Below the pieces are notes generated by a model. The model was not told the DNA's origin and did no database searches. It saw only the letters and a list, made by a program, of their open reading frames with translations. Positions 1 through 7,943 of a stretch of 34,592 nt of DNA are shown here, piece after piece. Each line of letters begins with the position of its first letter. Within the stretch, counting starts at the first letter, position 1. Source of the DNA: Aquipseudomonas alcaligenes MRY13-0052 (GTDB lineage: Bacteria > Pseudomonadota > Gammaproteobacteria > Pseudomonadales > Pseudomonadaceae). The stretch covers positions 1-34,592 of the forward strand of contig BATO01000070.1 in NCBI GenBank assembly GCA_000474255.1. The letters are read 5' to 3'. The position numbers were made by a program, and so were the translations under genes.

Positions 1-57
1 ACAGCGCTCTTCCTGTCCACCAACGGGGGGCCGTTCGAGCACCCAGGCGGGATGTGA
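1..57 (+). CDS. C-terminal tail of an unidentified protein (partial)
   Basis: Frame 1 is open from the window edge to a TGA at 55-57 and would encode the last 18 residues of a plus-strand gene, ending in the sequence STNGGPFEHPGGM. It would converge on chrA with an 11-base gap, a plausible gene arrangement. The fragment is too short to identify, and the open frame could be chance. Confidence 0.3.
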   Translation, partial: TALFLSTNGGPFEHPGGM

Positions 58-67
58 AACGCGACCG

Positions 68-1273
68 TCAGCCCACCACCGACAACGCCCAACCCGCCGC
101 GCTGCTGGCGATCACCACCAGCCAGGGCGGCAGCTTCAGCCACGTCAACGCCAGTAGCGCGGGCAGTGCCAGGGCGAGGTCCGCCGGTTGGTGGATGGCA
201 CTGGTCCATACCGGGTCGTAGAGGGCGGCCAGCAGCAGGCCGACCACGGCGGCGTTGAGGCCCATCATCGCCGCCTGCATGCGGGTGTTGTGGCGCACCT
301 GCTCCCAGAACGGCAGCGTGCCGGCCACCAGCAGGAAGGCAGGGAGGAAGATCGCCGCCAGGCAAACCAGCCCACCCACCCAGGGCGACGGGAAGTGGCT
401 CATGGCCGCGCCCAGGAATGCCGCGAAGGTGAACAGCGGCCCCGGAACCGCCTGCGCGGCCCCATAGCCGGCAACGAAGGTGGGCTCGCTGACCCAGCCC
501 GGCGGCACCACCTCGTTGTGCAGCACCGGCAGCACCAGATGGCCGCCGCCGAACACCAGGGCACCGCTGCGGTAGAAGGCGTCGATGATGGCCAGCCAGG
601 GGGCAGGGTAGAGCCGGCTCAACAGCGGCAAGGCCACCAGCAGGGCGAAGAACAACCCCAGCCACAGCACGGCGGAGCGCTTGCCGATGCGGATCGGCAG
701 CGGGTCATGGGCGGCACCCGGGGGCGGGCGGAACACCAGCAGCCCCAGCACCGCGGCGCCGAGCATGATCGCCACCTGGCTCCAGGCAGGGGGCGCCAGC
801 AAGGCGAGCCCCGCCGCCACGGCCATGATCGCCACGCGCGGCGCGTCCGGGCACAGGTTGCGTCCCATGCCCCACACCGCCTGTGCCACCACGGCCACCG
901 CCACCATTTTCAGCCCGTGCACGGCACCCTCGGGAATGGCATCGCCATGCTCCGTGATGCCCAGGGCAAGCAGCATCAGCAGCACCGCCGATGGCAGGGT
1001 GAAGCCCACCCAGGCCGCCAGTGCGCCGAGGTAGCCGCAACGGCCGAGCCCCAGCGCCATGCCCACCTGGCTGCTGGCCGGCCCGGGCAAAAACTGGCAA
1101 AGCGCCAACAGGTCGGCATAGCTGCGCTCGCTCAGCCAGCGCCGGCGCGTGACGAACTCGTCACGGAAATAGGCCAGGTGCGCCACCGGCCCACCGAAGC
1201 TGGTGAGCCCGAGGCGCAGGAAGATCAGGAAGACGGCCCAGGGCGTCGGGTCGCGGTGCGCAGGCGGTGTCAT
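68..1273 (-). CDS. chrA: Chromate transporter ChrA (CHR family)
   Basis: This 401-residue membrane protein belongs to the CHR family, which exports chromate across the inner membrane and gives chromate resistance. The N-terminal half carries the family signature: the stretch around residues 20-32 (RLGLTSFGGPVAH), then FRDEFVTRRRWLSE and a QFLPGPASSQ segment near residue 60. The second half repeats this pattern in degenerate form (YRSGALVFGGGHLVLP and QAVPGPLFTFAAFLG), so it is the two-domain long form of about 400 residues, with roughly ten to twelve hydrophobic segments. No chrB regulator lies next to it. The ATG at 1273 fits the normal N-terminus, although its ribosome site is weak. Some CHR proteins are not proven chromate exporters, so the substrate is inferred from the family. 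Confidence 0.93.
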   Translation of the reverse strand: MTPPAHRDPTPWAVFLIFLRLGLTSFGGPVAHLAYFRDEFVTRRRWLSERSYADLLALCQFLPGPASSQVGMALGLGRCGYLGALAAWVGFTLPSAVLLMLLALGITEHGDAIPEGAVHGLKMVAVAVVAQAVWGMGRNLCPDAPRVAIMAVAAGLALLAPPAWSQVAIMLGAAVLGLLVFRPPPGAAHDPLPIRIGKRSAVLWLGLFFALLVALPLLSRLYPAPWLAIIDAFYRSGALVFGGGHLVLPVLHNEVVPPGWVSEPTFVAGYGAAQAVPGPLFTFAAFLGAAMSHFPSPWVGGLVCLAAIFLPAFLLVAGTLPFWEQVRHNTRMQAAMMGLNAAVVGLLLAALYDPVWTSAIHQPADLALALPALLALTWLKLPPWLVVIASSAAGWALSVVG

Positions 1274-1440
1274 CTCATGGGGTTCTGGAAGCGGTGCGGC
1301 TGATTATGCGGCGCGGCCGTGTCGGTATTCCATGGGTTCCTGCGGCCCAGGCCGGGGCGATTCCAATGGCTCTGTCTGCGTTAAGTGTTGCTAGAAGAAT
1401 TGAGCCCAGCTGATTGCTGAGTTCTGGTGATGTTTCTGGT

Positions 1441-1544
1441 TTCGCCCTCCCGGGCGAGTCCCTTTTCTCAGTCGTCGGGATGCCGAACCACAGAAAAGGA
1501 ACCAAAAGGGCTTGCCCCATCATCCGGCCCCGGCTTCGCCGGGG
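1441..1544. repeat. Dispersed hairpin repeat (three nested inverted repeats)
   Basis: Three inverted repeats lie in succession: TCGCCC/GGGCGA (1442-1447 and 1452-1457), CCTTTTCT/AGAAAAGG (1461-1468 and 1492-1499), and CCCCGG/CCGGGG around a CTTCG loop (1528-1533 and 1539-1544). The combination of a GC-rich hairpin, a CTTTTCT/AGAAAAG pair and then AACCAAAAGG resembles an intergenic repeat I recall from several proteobacterial genomes (Pseudomonas, Xanthomonas, Burkholderia). That assignment is from memory. Confidence 0.55.
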
Positions 1545-1730
1545 TTCCCTCACTCCATCGTCGCTCTGGGGGCCGGCGCGATGGGCCATCCATGGCCTGG
1601 CGCGCCTCTCGCGGCATCCATGCCGCTCGTCCCCCGGCGCAACGACTGCGCTCGGCCTCCTGGAGGGGCGTTGGCGGCTGCCCCACCTTTCTTCGTCCAG
1701 CGCATCGCCACGTGGTGCGCACGGGCTTTC

Positions 1731-1762
1731 GTAGGATGGTGTAGAGCGAAGCGAAACCCATG
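1731..1762. repeat. Short dispersed repeat, GTAGGATGG / GCGAAACCCAT module
   Basis: This 32-bp stretch matches modules at 7682-7727, 19424-19472 and 34473-34507: GTAGGATG at one end, AGCGNAGCGAAACCCAT at the other. The arms are partly complementary (GGAT and GGGTTTCGC type ends), as in REP-like elements. Confidence 0.6.
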
Positions 1763-1898
1763 CGGTGGAGGTGGCACGAACTCTTGGGCGCCCGGAAATG
1801 GCCGTGCTTGAGCGCTTGCATTAAAACCACAACAGCTAACGCAAACAGAACCATTCCAATCGCCCTGGGCAACGCCCTTGCGCGGCGGAACGGGGCCG

Positions 1899-3737
1899 CT
1901 AAAGCGCCAGCAGCTCGCGCACCCGGCTGCCGAGGGCATCCACGGAAAAGGGCTTCGTCAGCACGTGCATGGCCGGCTGCAGCGGAGTATTGCCGGTGAA
2001 TACGCTCTCGGCGTAGCCGGTGATGAACAGGGTCTTGAGACCGGGGCGAAGCTCGCGGCCGGCATCGGCCATCTGCCGCCCGTTCATGCCGCCGGGCAGG
2101 CCGACGTCTGTGATCAGCAGGTCGATCAGCACATCGGAGCGCAGCAGCTTCAGCCCGGCAGCGCCGTCGGCCGCCTCGATCACCGTGTAGCCGAGCTCGT
2201 TCAGCACATCGGCCATCAGCATGCGTACCGCCGGCTCGTCGTCCACCAGCAGCACCGTCTCGCCGTGCTGCGTGATCGCCGTGTCGGTTACGCAGGGCAC
2301 ATGCTCATCATCGGGGGCGTCGCCGTCGTGGCGGGGCAGGTAGATCACCACCCGGGTGCCTTCACCCACCGTGGAGCTGATGCGCACCTGCCCACCGGAT
2401 TGCTGGGCAAAGCCGTAGATCATCGAAAGCCCCAGCCCGGTGCCCTGGCCGATGGGCTTGGTGGTGAAGAAGGGCTCGAAGGCATGGGCCATCACATCGG
2501 GCGTCATGCCGGTGCCTGTGTCGCTCACGCACAGGCTGAGGTAATACCCCTCCGGCATGTCGTGGGCGTGGGCCGCCTCGTGGTCCAGCGCCAGGTTGGC
2601 CGTCCTGAGGGTGATGCAGCCGCCATCCGGCATGGCGTCGCGGGCGTTGATGCACAGGTTGAGCAGGGCGTTCTCCAGCTGGCTGGCGTCGACGAACGCC
2701 GGCCACAGCTCCGGGGCGTTTCGCGTTTCAAGCTGGATGGCGGGCCCGACGGTGCGGTTGATCAGCTCCGTCATCCCATGCACCAGTGCGTTCACATTGG
2801 TGGGGCGGGGCTCCAGCGTCTGCCGGCGCGAGAAGGCGAGCAGCCGGTGGGTCAGCGCTGCGGCGCGCTTGGTGGCGCTCTGTGCCATCGCCATGTACTT
2901 GTCGATGTCGTTCACGCGGCCCTGGCCAATGCGCTTGCCCATCAGCTCCAGGGAGCCTGCGATCCCCGCCAGCAGGTTGTTGAAGTCGTGGGCGAGGCCG
3001 CCGGTCAGTTGGCCGACCGCCTCCATTTTCTGGGACTGGCGGAGCTTTTCCTCGGCATGCATCAGCTCGGCCGTACGCTCGGCCACGCGCTGCTCCAGCG
3101 TCTCGTTGAGGCCGCGCAGGTCGACCTCGGCCTGGCGCAAGGCCTCCTCGGCCATGGTGCGCTCCAGCAGATCGGCCGCCTGCCGCGCCAGGATGTCGAG
3201 CAGGCGCCGGTCCCGCTGCGAGGGCTCGTGGGGCTCTCGCCAGTGCGTGGAGATCATTCCCAGCAGGTTGCCGCTGCGTGAAATCAGTGGCGTTGTCTGG
3301 GCGGAGCGGATGCCGGTGCGACGGAAGGCGAGCAGGTCTTCGGTGCCGGCGATGGCGTCCCATTGCTCGAAGTCGGGGATCACCGCCCGCTCGCCGAGCT
3401 TCAGCGCCATGGTGCAGCTGCTGTAGGCGTTGGGGCTCACCCATTGCCAAAAGCCAACTGCCTCGGGCGGCAGCCCGCGTGAACACAGAAGCTGGAGTTC
3501 ACCCCCGTGCCCTGAGATGTGGCCATCAGGGCAAAGCCGCTGCATCGTCCCGAACTGCGAGCCGGTGATGGTCACTGCCGCGTCGACGATCTTGCCGTAG
3601 AGCGCTTCGCGATCTTGCTCACCGATCAGGGCGATGCTGATCTGGTGCAGGAGTTCGATGTCGGAAAGGTCATTCCCCGAGCCGCCGGAAACGGCCGAAG
3701 AAGGCTCCGCCGAGGCGGTGGGGGACGGGGAGGGCAT
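1899..3737 (-). CDS. GAF-domain hybrid sensor histidine kinase/response regulator
   Basis: With the chosen start this is a 612-residue soluble hybrid kinase. An N-terminal GAF domain spans about residues 20-190. A coiled coil (VAERTAELMHAEEKLRQSQ) leads into a HisKA domain with the phospho-acceptor motif GLAHDFNNLL. The ATPase domain has NLCINARDAMPDGG, DTGTGM and GTGLGLSM. A C-terminal receiver domain has VDDEP, TDVGLP and TKPFS, so phosphotransfer residues are present. There are no membrane segments, so the ligand is probably cytoplasmic. The open frame extends to a TTG at 3836 with an ATG at 3827, but the ATG at 3737 has the best ribosome site (AGGAG five bases upstream) and removes a low-complexity leader. 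The signal and output partner are unknown. It is divergent from mesX. Confidence 0.88.
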   Translation of the reverse strand: MPSPSPTASAEPSSAVSGGSGNDLSDIELLHQISIALIGEQDREALYGKIVDAAVTITGSQFGTMQRLCPDGHISGHGGELQLLCSRGLPPEAVGFWQWVSPNAYSSCTMALKLGERAVIPDFEQWDAIAGTEDLLAFRRTGIRSAQTTPLISRSGNLLGMISTHWREPHEPSQRDRRLLDILARQAADLLERTMAEEALRQAEVDLRGLNETLEQRVAERTAELMHAEEKLRQSQKMEAVGQLTGGLAHDFNNLLAGIAGSLELMGKRIGQGRVNDIDKYMAMAQSATKRAAALTHRLLAFSRRQTLEPRPTNVNALVHGMTELINRTVGPAIQLETRNAPELWPAFVDASQLENALLNLCINARDAMPDGGCITLRTANLALDHEAAHAHDMPEGYYLSLCVSDTGTGMTPDVMAHAFEPFFTTKPIGQGTGLGLSMIYGFAQQSGGQVRISSTVGEGTRVVIYLPRHDGDAPDDEHVPCVTDTAITQHGETVLLVDDEPAVRMLMADVLNELGYTVIEAADGAAGLKLLRSDVLIDLLITDVGLPGGMNGRQMADAGRELRPGLKTLFITGYAESVFTGNTPLQPAMHVLTKPFSVDALGSRVRELLAL

Positions 3738-3836
3738 GGGGGCTCCTGGGGAGCTGGAGGCAGGTTGGCGCAGCCTAGCAATAAACGCCTTCCAGCGCGA
3801 CGCGGTGGGCCGTTGCGTCAGCGTCATCAACTGCAA

Positions 3837-4146
3837 GAACTCCCACTGACGCCGGCCTGGTCGCTTTCGGAGTCCTGCCCGCCTATCGCTTTTTCTCTAC
3901 AGGGGCAACGGGCATTCCAGAGCCTGATCATCCGGCCGTTAAAACCCGTGGATGACGTCATGAGCGTGACTAATGACCCGCTGAGATCATTTCATTTTCA
4001 ATCAATTAATGGCGCTGCATAGAATGGTTTTACTTTCAGTGAATCTAAATATCGCTGAGCGGAAACAACCAGAAGAAAGCTGAAAAGTGCTGTGCAAGTA
4101 CAGAGCAGACTCAGGTTTCTCTCAAGCATTCAGGTGCCGGATTGCG
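3837..4146. promoter_or_regulatory. Divergent intergenic region upstream of the hybrid kinase and mesX
   Basis: This stretch turns AT-rich from about 3950. A possible mesX promoter is TTCAAT (3997-4002) with TAGAAT (4020-4025) at 17-base spacing, a weak match to the housekeeping consensus. I saw no clear MetR box, SAM riboswitch or cobalamin riboswitch, although a methionine-responsive signal would be expected for these genes. Confidence 0.25.
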
Positions 4147-5130
4147 ATGAACAACGACTTCACCTTTGCCATTAAAAGCATTCGTTTCGACGAGAACTAC
4201 CACCCCTCCGAGAACACGCGCATCACTACCAATTTCGCCAATCTGGCCAGGGGCGAGAGCCGCCAGGAGAACCTGCGCAACGCGTTGAAAATGATCGACA
4301 ACCGTTTCAATGCCCTGGCGCATTGGGACAACCCCAAGGGCGATCGTTATGCCGTCGAGCTGGAAATCATTTCCGTTGAAATGAATATCGATGTGGCGGG
4401 CAGCGACAATGCGCTGCCGCTGATCGAGATATTGAAAACCAATATCGTCGACCGCAAGACCGGCGAGCGTATCGAAGGCATCGTGGGGAATAACTTCTCC
4501 TCCTATGTGCGTGACTATGACTTCAGCGTACTGCTGCTGGAGCACAACAAGAGCCAGGCCGGCTTCAGCACGCCAGATGATTTTGGCGATCTGCATGGGA
4601 AGCTGTTCAAGTGCTTCCTGAACTCGGATGCCTACAGCGAGCACTTCAAGAAGCTGCCCGTCATCTGCCTGAGCGTTTCCAGCAGCAAGACCTACCACCG
4701 GACAGAGAACCAGCACCCCGTACTGGGCTTCGAATACCTGCAGGATGAGTACTCCCTGACGGATGAGTACTTCCAGAAGATGGGCCTCAAGGTGCGCTAC
4801 TTCATGCCGCCGAACAGCGTGGCGCCGTTGGCCTTCTACTTTGCCGGCGACCTGCTGGGTGACTACACCAACCTTGAACTGATCAGCACCATCAGCACGA
4901 TGGATACCTTCCAGAAGATCTACCGGCCCGAGATCTACAACGCGAACTCTGCGGCGGGCAAATCCTATCAGCCGAGCCTGAAGCACGAGGACTACTCGCT
5001 GACCCGGATTGTCTACGACCGGGAAGAGCGCAGCCGGCTGGCTATCGAACAAGGGAAGTTCGTCGAAGAGCATTTCATCAAGCCGTACCACAGCATTCTT
5101 CAGCAGTGGTCCGCCGGCTGCGCTCTTTGA
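4147..5130 (+). CDS. mesX: MesX, DUF1852 partner protein of methionine synthase MesD
   Basis: This 327-residue protein matches DUF1852. The N-terminus (MNNDFTFAIKSIRFDENYHP) is the conserved start of the family, which supports the ATG at 4147 over the GTG at 4087 that would add 20 unrelated residues. No signal peptide or membrane segment is visible. From published genetics on folate-independent methionine synthases, DUF1852 proteins (MesX) are required with the MetE-like core protein MesD to make methionine in aerobic bacteria. The biochemical role of MesX, such as supplying or generating the methyl donor, was not resolved as far as I know. It lies 26 bases upstream of mesD on the same strand, the expected linkage. 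Confidence 0.88.
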   Translation: MNNDFTFAIKSIRFDENYHPSENTRITTNFANLARGESRQENLRNALKMIDNRFNALAHWDNPKGDRYAVELEIISVEMNIDVAGSDNALPLIEILKTNIVDRKTGERIEGIVGNNFSSYVRDYDFSVLLLEHNKSQAGFSTPDDFGDLHGKLFKCFLNSDAYSEHFKKLPVICLSVSSSKTYHRTENQHPVLGFEYLQDEYSLTDEYFQKMGLKVRYFMPPNSVAPLAFYFAGDLLGDYTNLELISTISTMDTFQKIYRPEIYNANSAAGKSYQPSLKHEDYSLTRIVYDREERSRLAIEQGKFVEEHFIKPYHSILQQWSAGCAL

Positions 5131-5156
5131 CTCATCAACCTACAAGGTCATCCATC

Positions 5157-6185
5157 GTGAAAAAATTGCTCCCCACGTCGACTGCCGGCAGCTTGCCCAA
5201 ACCCTCCTGGCTGGCACAGCCCGAGACGCTCTGGTCCCCCTGGAAGCTGCAGGACGAGGCGTTGATCGAAGGCCAGCAGGATGCGCTGCGCCTGTCGTTG
5301 CAGGAACAACAACAGGCCGGTATCGACATCGTCAGTGATGGCGAGCAGTCGCGTCAGCACTTCGTCACCACCTTCATCGAGCACCTCGACGGCGTTGATT
5401 TCGAAAAGCGCGAGACGGTTCGAATCCGTGATCGCTACGACGCCAGCGTGCCGACGGTCGTGGGCGCTGTAAGCCGGCAGAAGCCGGTCTTCGTGGAAGA
5501 TGCCAAGTTCCTGCGTCAGCAGACCCAGCAACCCATCAAGTGGGCGCTGCCAGGCCCCATGACGATGATCGACACGCTGTACGACGCGCACTACAAAAGC
5601 CGTGAAAAACTGGCCTGGGAGTTCGCCAAGATCCTCAACCAGGAAGCCAAGGAGCTGGAGGCCGCCGGCGTCGATATCATTCAGTTCGACGAGCCCGCCT
5701 TCAACGTGTTCTTCGATGAGGTGAATGACTGGGGCATCGCTGCCCTGGAACGCGCCGTCGAAGGGCTCAAGTGCGAAACCGCCGTGCACATCTGCTATGG
5801 CTACGGCATCAAGGCCAATACCGACTGGAAGAAAACCCTCGGGTCGGAGTGGCGGCAATACGAAGAGATCTTCCCCAAGCTGCAAGCGTCCAGCCTCGAC
5901 ATCATTTCGCTGGAATGCCAGAACTCCCGCGTGCCCATGGAGCTGCTGGAACTCGTGCGGGGCAAGAAGGTGATGGTGGGGGCCATCGACGTGGCATCCG
6001 ACAGTATCGAAACCCCGGAGCAGGTCGCCGACACCTTGCGCAAAGCCCTGCAGTTCGTCGATGCCGACAAGCTTTGCCCGTGCACCAACTGCGGCATGGC
6101 GCCCCTGTCCCGTCGGGTTGCACGGGGCAAGCTCAATGCCCTGAGTGCCGGCGCAGAGATCGTCCGCAGGGAACTCCTGGCCTAG
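5157..6185 (+). CDS. mesD: MesD, folate-independent methionine synthase (MetE core domain)
   Basis: This 342-residue protein corresponds to the C-terminal catalytic barrel of cobalamin-independent methionine synthase, without the N-terminal MetE domain that binds polyglutamyl folate. It would transfer a methyl group to homocysteine in the cytoplasm. Likely zinc ligands are His211 and Cys213 (VHICYGYG), Glu253 (SLECQN) and Cys312 (CTNCGMAPL); FDEPAF is the conserved core motif near residue 182. The GTG at 5157 is chosen because it starts KKLLPTSTAGSLPKP, the typical N-terminus, with AAGGT upstream; an ATG at 5106 overlaps mesX and adds an unrelated leader. Adjacent mesX and the flavin reductase support MesD over another core-MetE subfamily. 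Confidence 0.88.
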   Translation: MKKLLPTSTAGSLPKPSWLAQPETLWSPWKLQDEALIEGQQDALRLSLQEQQQAGIDIVSDGEQSRQHFVTTFIEHLDGVDFEKRETVRIRDRYDASVPTVVGAVSRQKPVFVEDAKFLRQQTQQPIKWALPGPMTMIDTLYDAHYKSREKLAWEFAKILNQEAKELEAAGVDIIQFDEPAFNVFFDEVNDWGIAALERAVEGLKCETAVHICYGYGIKANTDWKKTLGSEWRQYEEIFPKLQASSLDIISLECQNSRVPMELLELVRGKKVMVGAIDVASDSIETPEQVADTLRKALQFVDADKLCPCTNCGMAPLSRRVARGKLNALSAGAEIVRRELLA

Positions 6186-6287
6186 TGCCGAATTGAATTC
6201 GGACGCGGTGCAGGGGAGGGCTGAAGCCCGTCGCCGCTCAAACCCTCCTTTGCACCTCCGAGCTGCACCCACTGTCCAGGACCTGCC

Positions 6288-6797
6288 ATGTCACTCCCTC
6301 GTACGGCCATCGAGCCCTGCCGCTTTCGCGAAGCGCTCGGGCATTACGCATCCGGTATCACGGTGATCACCTCGCATCACGATGGCGAGCCGGTCGGCTT
6401 CACGTGCCAGTCGTTCTACAGCGTGTCGATGAGCCCACCGCTGGTGTCGTTCAGCGTCATGTGCAGTTCGGCCAGCTACCCCAGAATCCGCCAGGCCGGC
6501 CGCTTCCTGGTCAACATCCTCTCGGGTGAACAGGCCACCCTGTCCAACCAGTTCGCCCGCAAAGGCACGGACAAATGGCAGGGTGTCGAATGGCAGGAAT
6601 CGCCGTTGGGCAACCCCATCATCGCCGGCAGCCTGCATTGGCTGGATTGCGAAATCCACGCCGAACATGCCGCCGGCGACCACCTGATCGTGATCGGTGA
6701 AGTGAAGGCGTTGAGCCTGCCGGATGTCGCGGCCACGCAGCCCCTGCTGTACTTCAAAGGGCAGTACCGCAACCTCGCCAGCCATAGCGCGGTGTGA
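6288..6797 (+). CDS. Flavin reductase-like FMN-binding protein
   Basis: This 169-residue protein is a flavin reductase domain of the HpaC/NtaB type. It starts with FREALGHYASGITVIT, followed by VGFTCQSFYSVSMSPPLVSF, the FMN-binding core, and FLVNILSGEQ; the C-terminus has the usual LLYFKGQYRNL. Such enzymes reduce free FMN or FAD with NAD(P)H for a separate flavin- and oxygen-using partner. It lies 102 bases downstream of mesD on the same strand, so co-transcription is possible but not certain. MesD function is reported to depend on oxygen, so supply of reduced flavin to MesX is an attractive inference, but nothing in the sequence proves it. Confidence 0.85.
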   Translation: MSLPRTAIEPCRFREALGHYASGITVITSHHDGEPVGFTCQSFYSVSMSPPLVSFSVMCSSASYPRIRQAGRFLVNILSGEQATLSNQFARKGTDKWQGVEWQESPLGNPIIAGSLHWLDCEIHAEHAAGDHLIVIGEVKALSLPDVAATQPLLYFKGQYRNLASHSAV

Positions 6798-6819
6798 GCG
6801 GCGCCGCGCTGCTCGAGTG

Positions 6820-6846
6820 GGTGCCGGGCACTGGTAACCCGGCACC
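6820..6846. terminator. Nine-bp perfect hairpin between convergent genes
   Basis: GGTGCCGGG (6820-6828) pairs perfectly with CCCGGCACC (6838-6846) around a 9-base loop. It lies between the stop codons of the flavin reductase and the minus-strand gene at 6852. There is no T run on either side, so it may be a bidirectional terminator or an mRNA 3'-end stabiliser. Confidence 0.5.
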
Positions 6847-6851
6847 TTCGA

Positions 6852-7325
6852 TCAAGGCACGACGGTGAATATGGGCGATGGGCTGAAGCGCAGGTTCCCG
6901 AGGATGCAGTCGCCCAAGAACTGGTTGGGCGAGAAGGAAAGCGTGTTTGAGGCGTTCGACCACGACCCATTAAGCGTCGCAGCGGAAATGGTGCAGGACT
7001 TCCCTAAGACCAACAGCTTGACCCCCGAGAGGGTCGCCGCCGTGGTGGTCGTTGCTGTCCAGGTCCAGGGCAGCCAGGAGGCAGTGATGGCCGGGCAAAA
7101 GCCTGTGCCGGTAATGCTCACCGTGGTGATGCTTGCCGTGTTGCTGGTGCCCGTCGTGCCGGAGAGGCTGATGTTGCAGGTTGTGGTCGGGATGGTTCCG
7201 GACTGCAATGTAAACATGCCGTAGGCCGTGAATGCCGTGCTTGGCGGCAACAATGTCGCTGCTTGGGCGATGCTGCAAAGGGCTGCCAAAACGAAGGCGC
7301 ATAGCGGTTTGAAATAGGCGTTCAT
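6852..7325 (-). CDS. PraA/PraB-like secreted protein (alkane oxidation activator family)
   Basis: The protein has 157 residues when started at the ATG at 7325; the open frame runs further upstream but only adds low-complexity residues. It opens with a signal peptide (MNAYFKPLCAFVLAALCSIAQA, cleavage after AQA) and the mature part is a Thr/Ser-rich beta-type sequence with several cysteines (TTCNISLSG, GTGFCPAI, GKSCTIS, LGDCILGN). The ending NGSWSNASNTL followed by SPSPIFTVVP recalls the Pseudomonas PraA/PraB family, small secreted proteins that stimulate growth on alkanes and occur in biofilm matrix. The assignment rests on recalled resemblance. No alkane hydroxylase gene lies in the window. 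Confidence 0.6.
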   Translation of the reverse strand: MNAYFKPLCAFVLAALCSIAQAATLLPPSTAFTAYGMFTLQSGTIPTTTCNISLSGTTGTSNTASITTVSITGTGFCPAITASWLPWTWTATTTTAATLSGVKLLVLGKSCTISAATLNGSWSNASNTLSFSPNQFLGDCILGNLRFSPSPIFTVVP

Positions 7326-7617
7326 GTCGTGTCCCTGTTCGCTCTGATCTTGCAGAGGTTCGCGCGTTCTTCCCTGCAAACTGCCGTTTGGGTAACTGCT
7401 CCTTCTCTCCAGCGTTGCTGGACAGTCCGTTGAGGCTAGGTGAGGCCTGCCGGCTGTAAGCCAAGCCAAAGGCTGGGGTGCGGCGCGCTCGCCTTCAGCG
7501 GCGGGCACCTGGGTAACAGGCGGGTTCGGGGGCGGAGGGCGAGTGTGTGCTGGAGACTCAACCGGGCCGGCGCGCGCATTCACGGACCACGCGATGTGCT
7601 CGCCAGTGGCACCGTTC

Positions 7618-7892
7618 GGTGGATGAAAAGAGCGTCATCCACCCTACACATGGGTGGTCCACCGTGAGTGGGATCGGCACCGTAGGATGCATCGGGCGGC
7701 GCTCCGCGAGCGCAGCGAAACCCATCACCGAAACGCCGGGTTGCACCCGACCTACAGGCCAATCACGATCGGCGCCATGTACTCCCGGCGGCACCCCGGT
7801 TGGGGTGGGCGTCGTAGGTTGGCGCCGAGCGCAGCGAGGCCCAACGGTTCGTCGGTGAAGCTGATCGCGGATGAATCCGCTCCCACAAAGAG
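7618..7892. repeat. Array of short dispersed palindromic repeats
   Basis: The gap 7326-7943 holds no convincing gene; its first 290 bases show nothing recognisable. From 7618 four repeat types follow one another: GGTGGATG/CATCCACC hairpin (7618-7648), GTAGGATG...GCGAAACCCATCACC (7682-7729), CGGGTTGCACCCGACCTACA (7738-7757), GTAGGTTGG...GAGGCCCAACG (7814-7846) and GATCGCGGATGAATCCGCTC (7863-7882). Each is internally palindromic. The same modules recur at 11.04-11.48, 19.14-19.62 and 34.34-34.59 kb. Confidence 0.8.
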
Positions 7893-7943
7893 GCGACCCT
7901 GGCTCGCCGCCGTGATGTGCCCGGCGGCGCTCTTTGTAGACGA

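Larger units (their letters stand above)
1345..1870. repeat. Segment bounded by a ~41-bp imperfect inverted repeat
   Basis: The left arm (1345-1390) and the reverse complement of the right arm (1831-1870) match at about 35 of 41 positions, apart from a 5-base gap near the outer end. Both contain GCGATT, AATGG, TCTGT and TGCGTTA in the same order. The enclosed ~440 bp holds no convincing gene; its reading frames have no recognisable product. It contains the hairpin repeat at 1441-1544 and a short genome-type repeat at 1731-1762. Such a structure could be a non-autonomous miniature element or a pair of inverted dispersed repeats. No target-site duplication was identified. The whole gap 1274-1898 appears non-coding. 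Confidence 0.6.
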
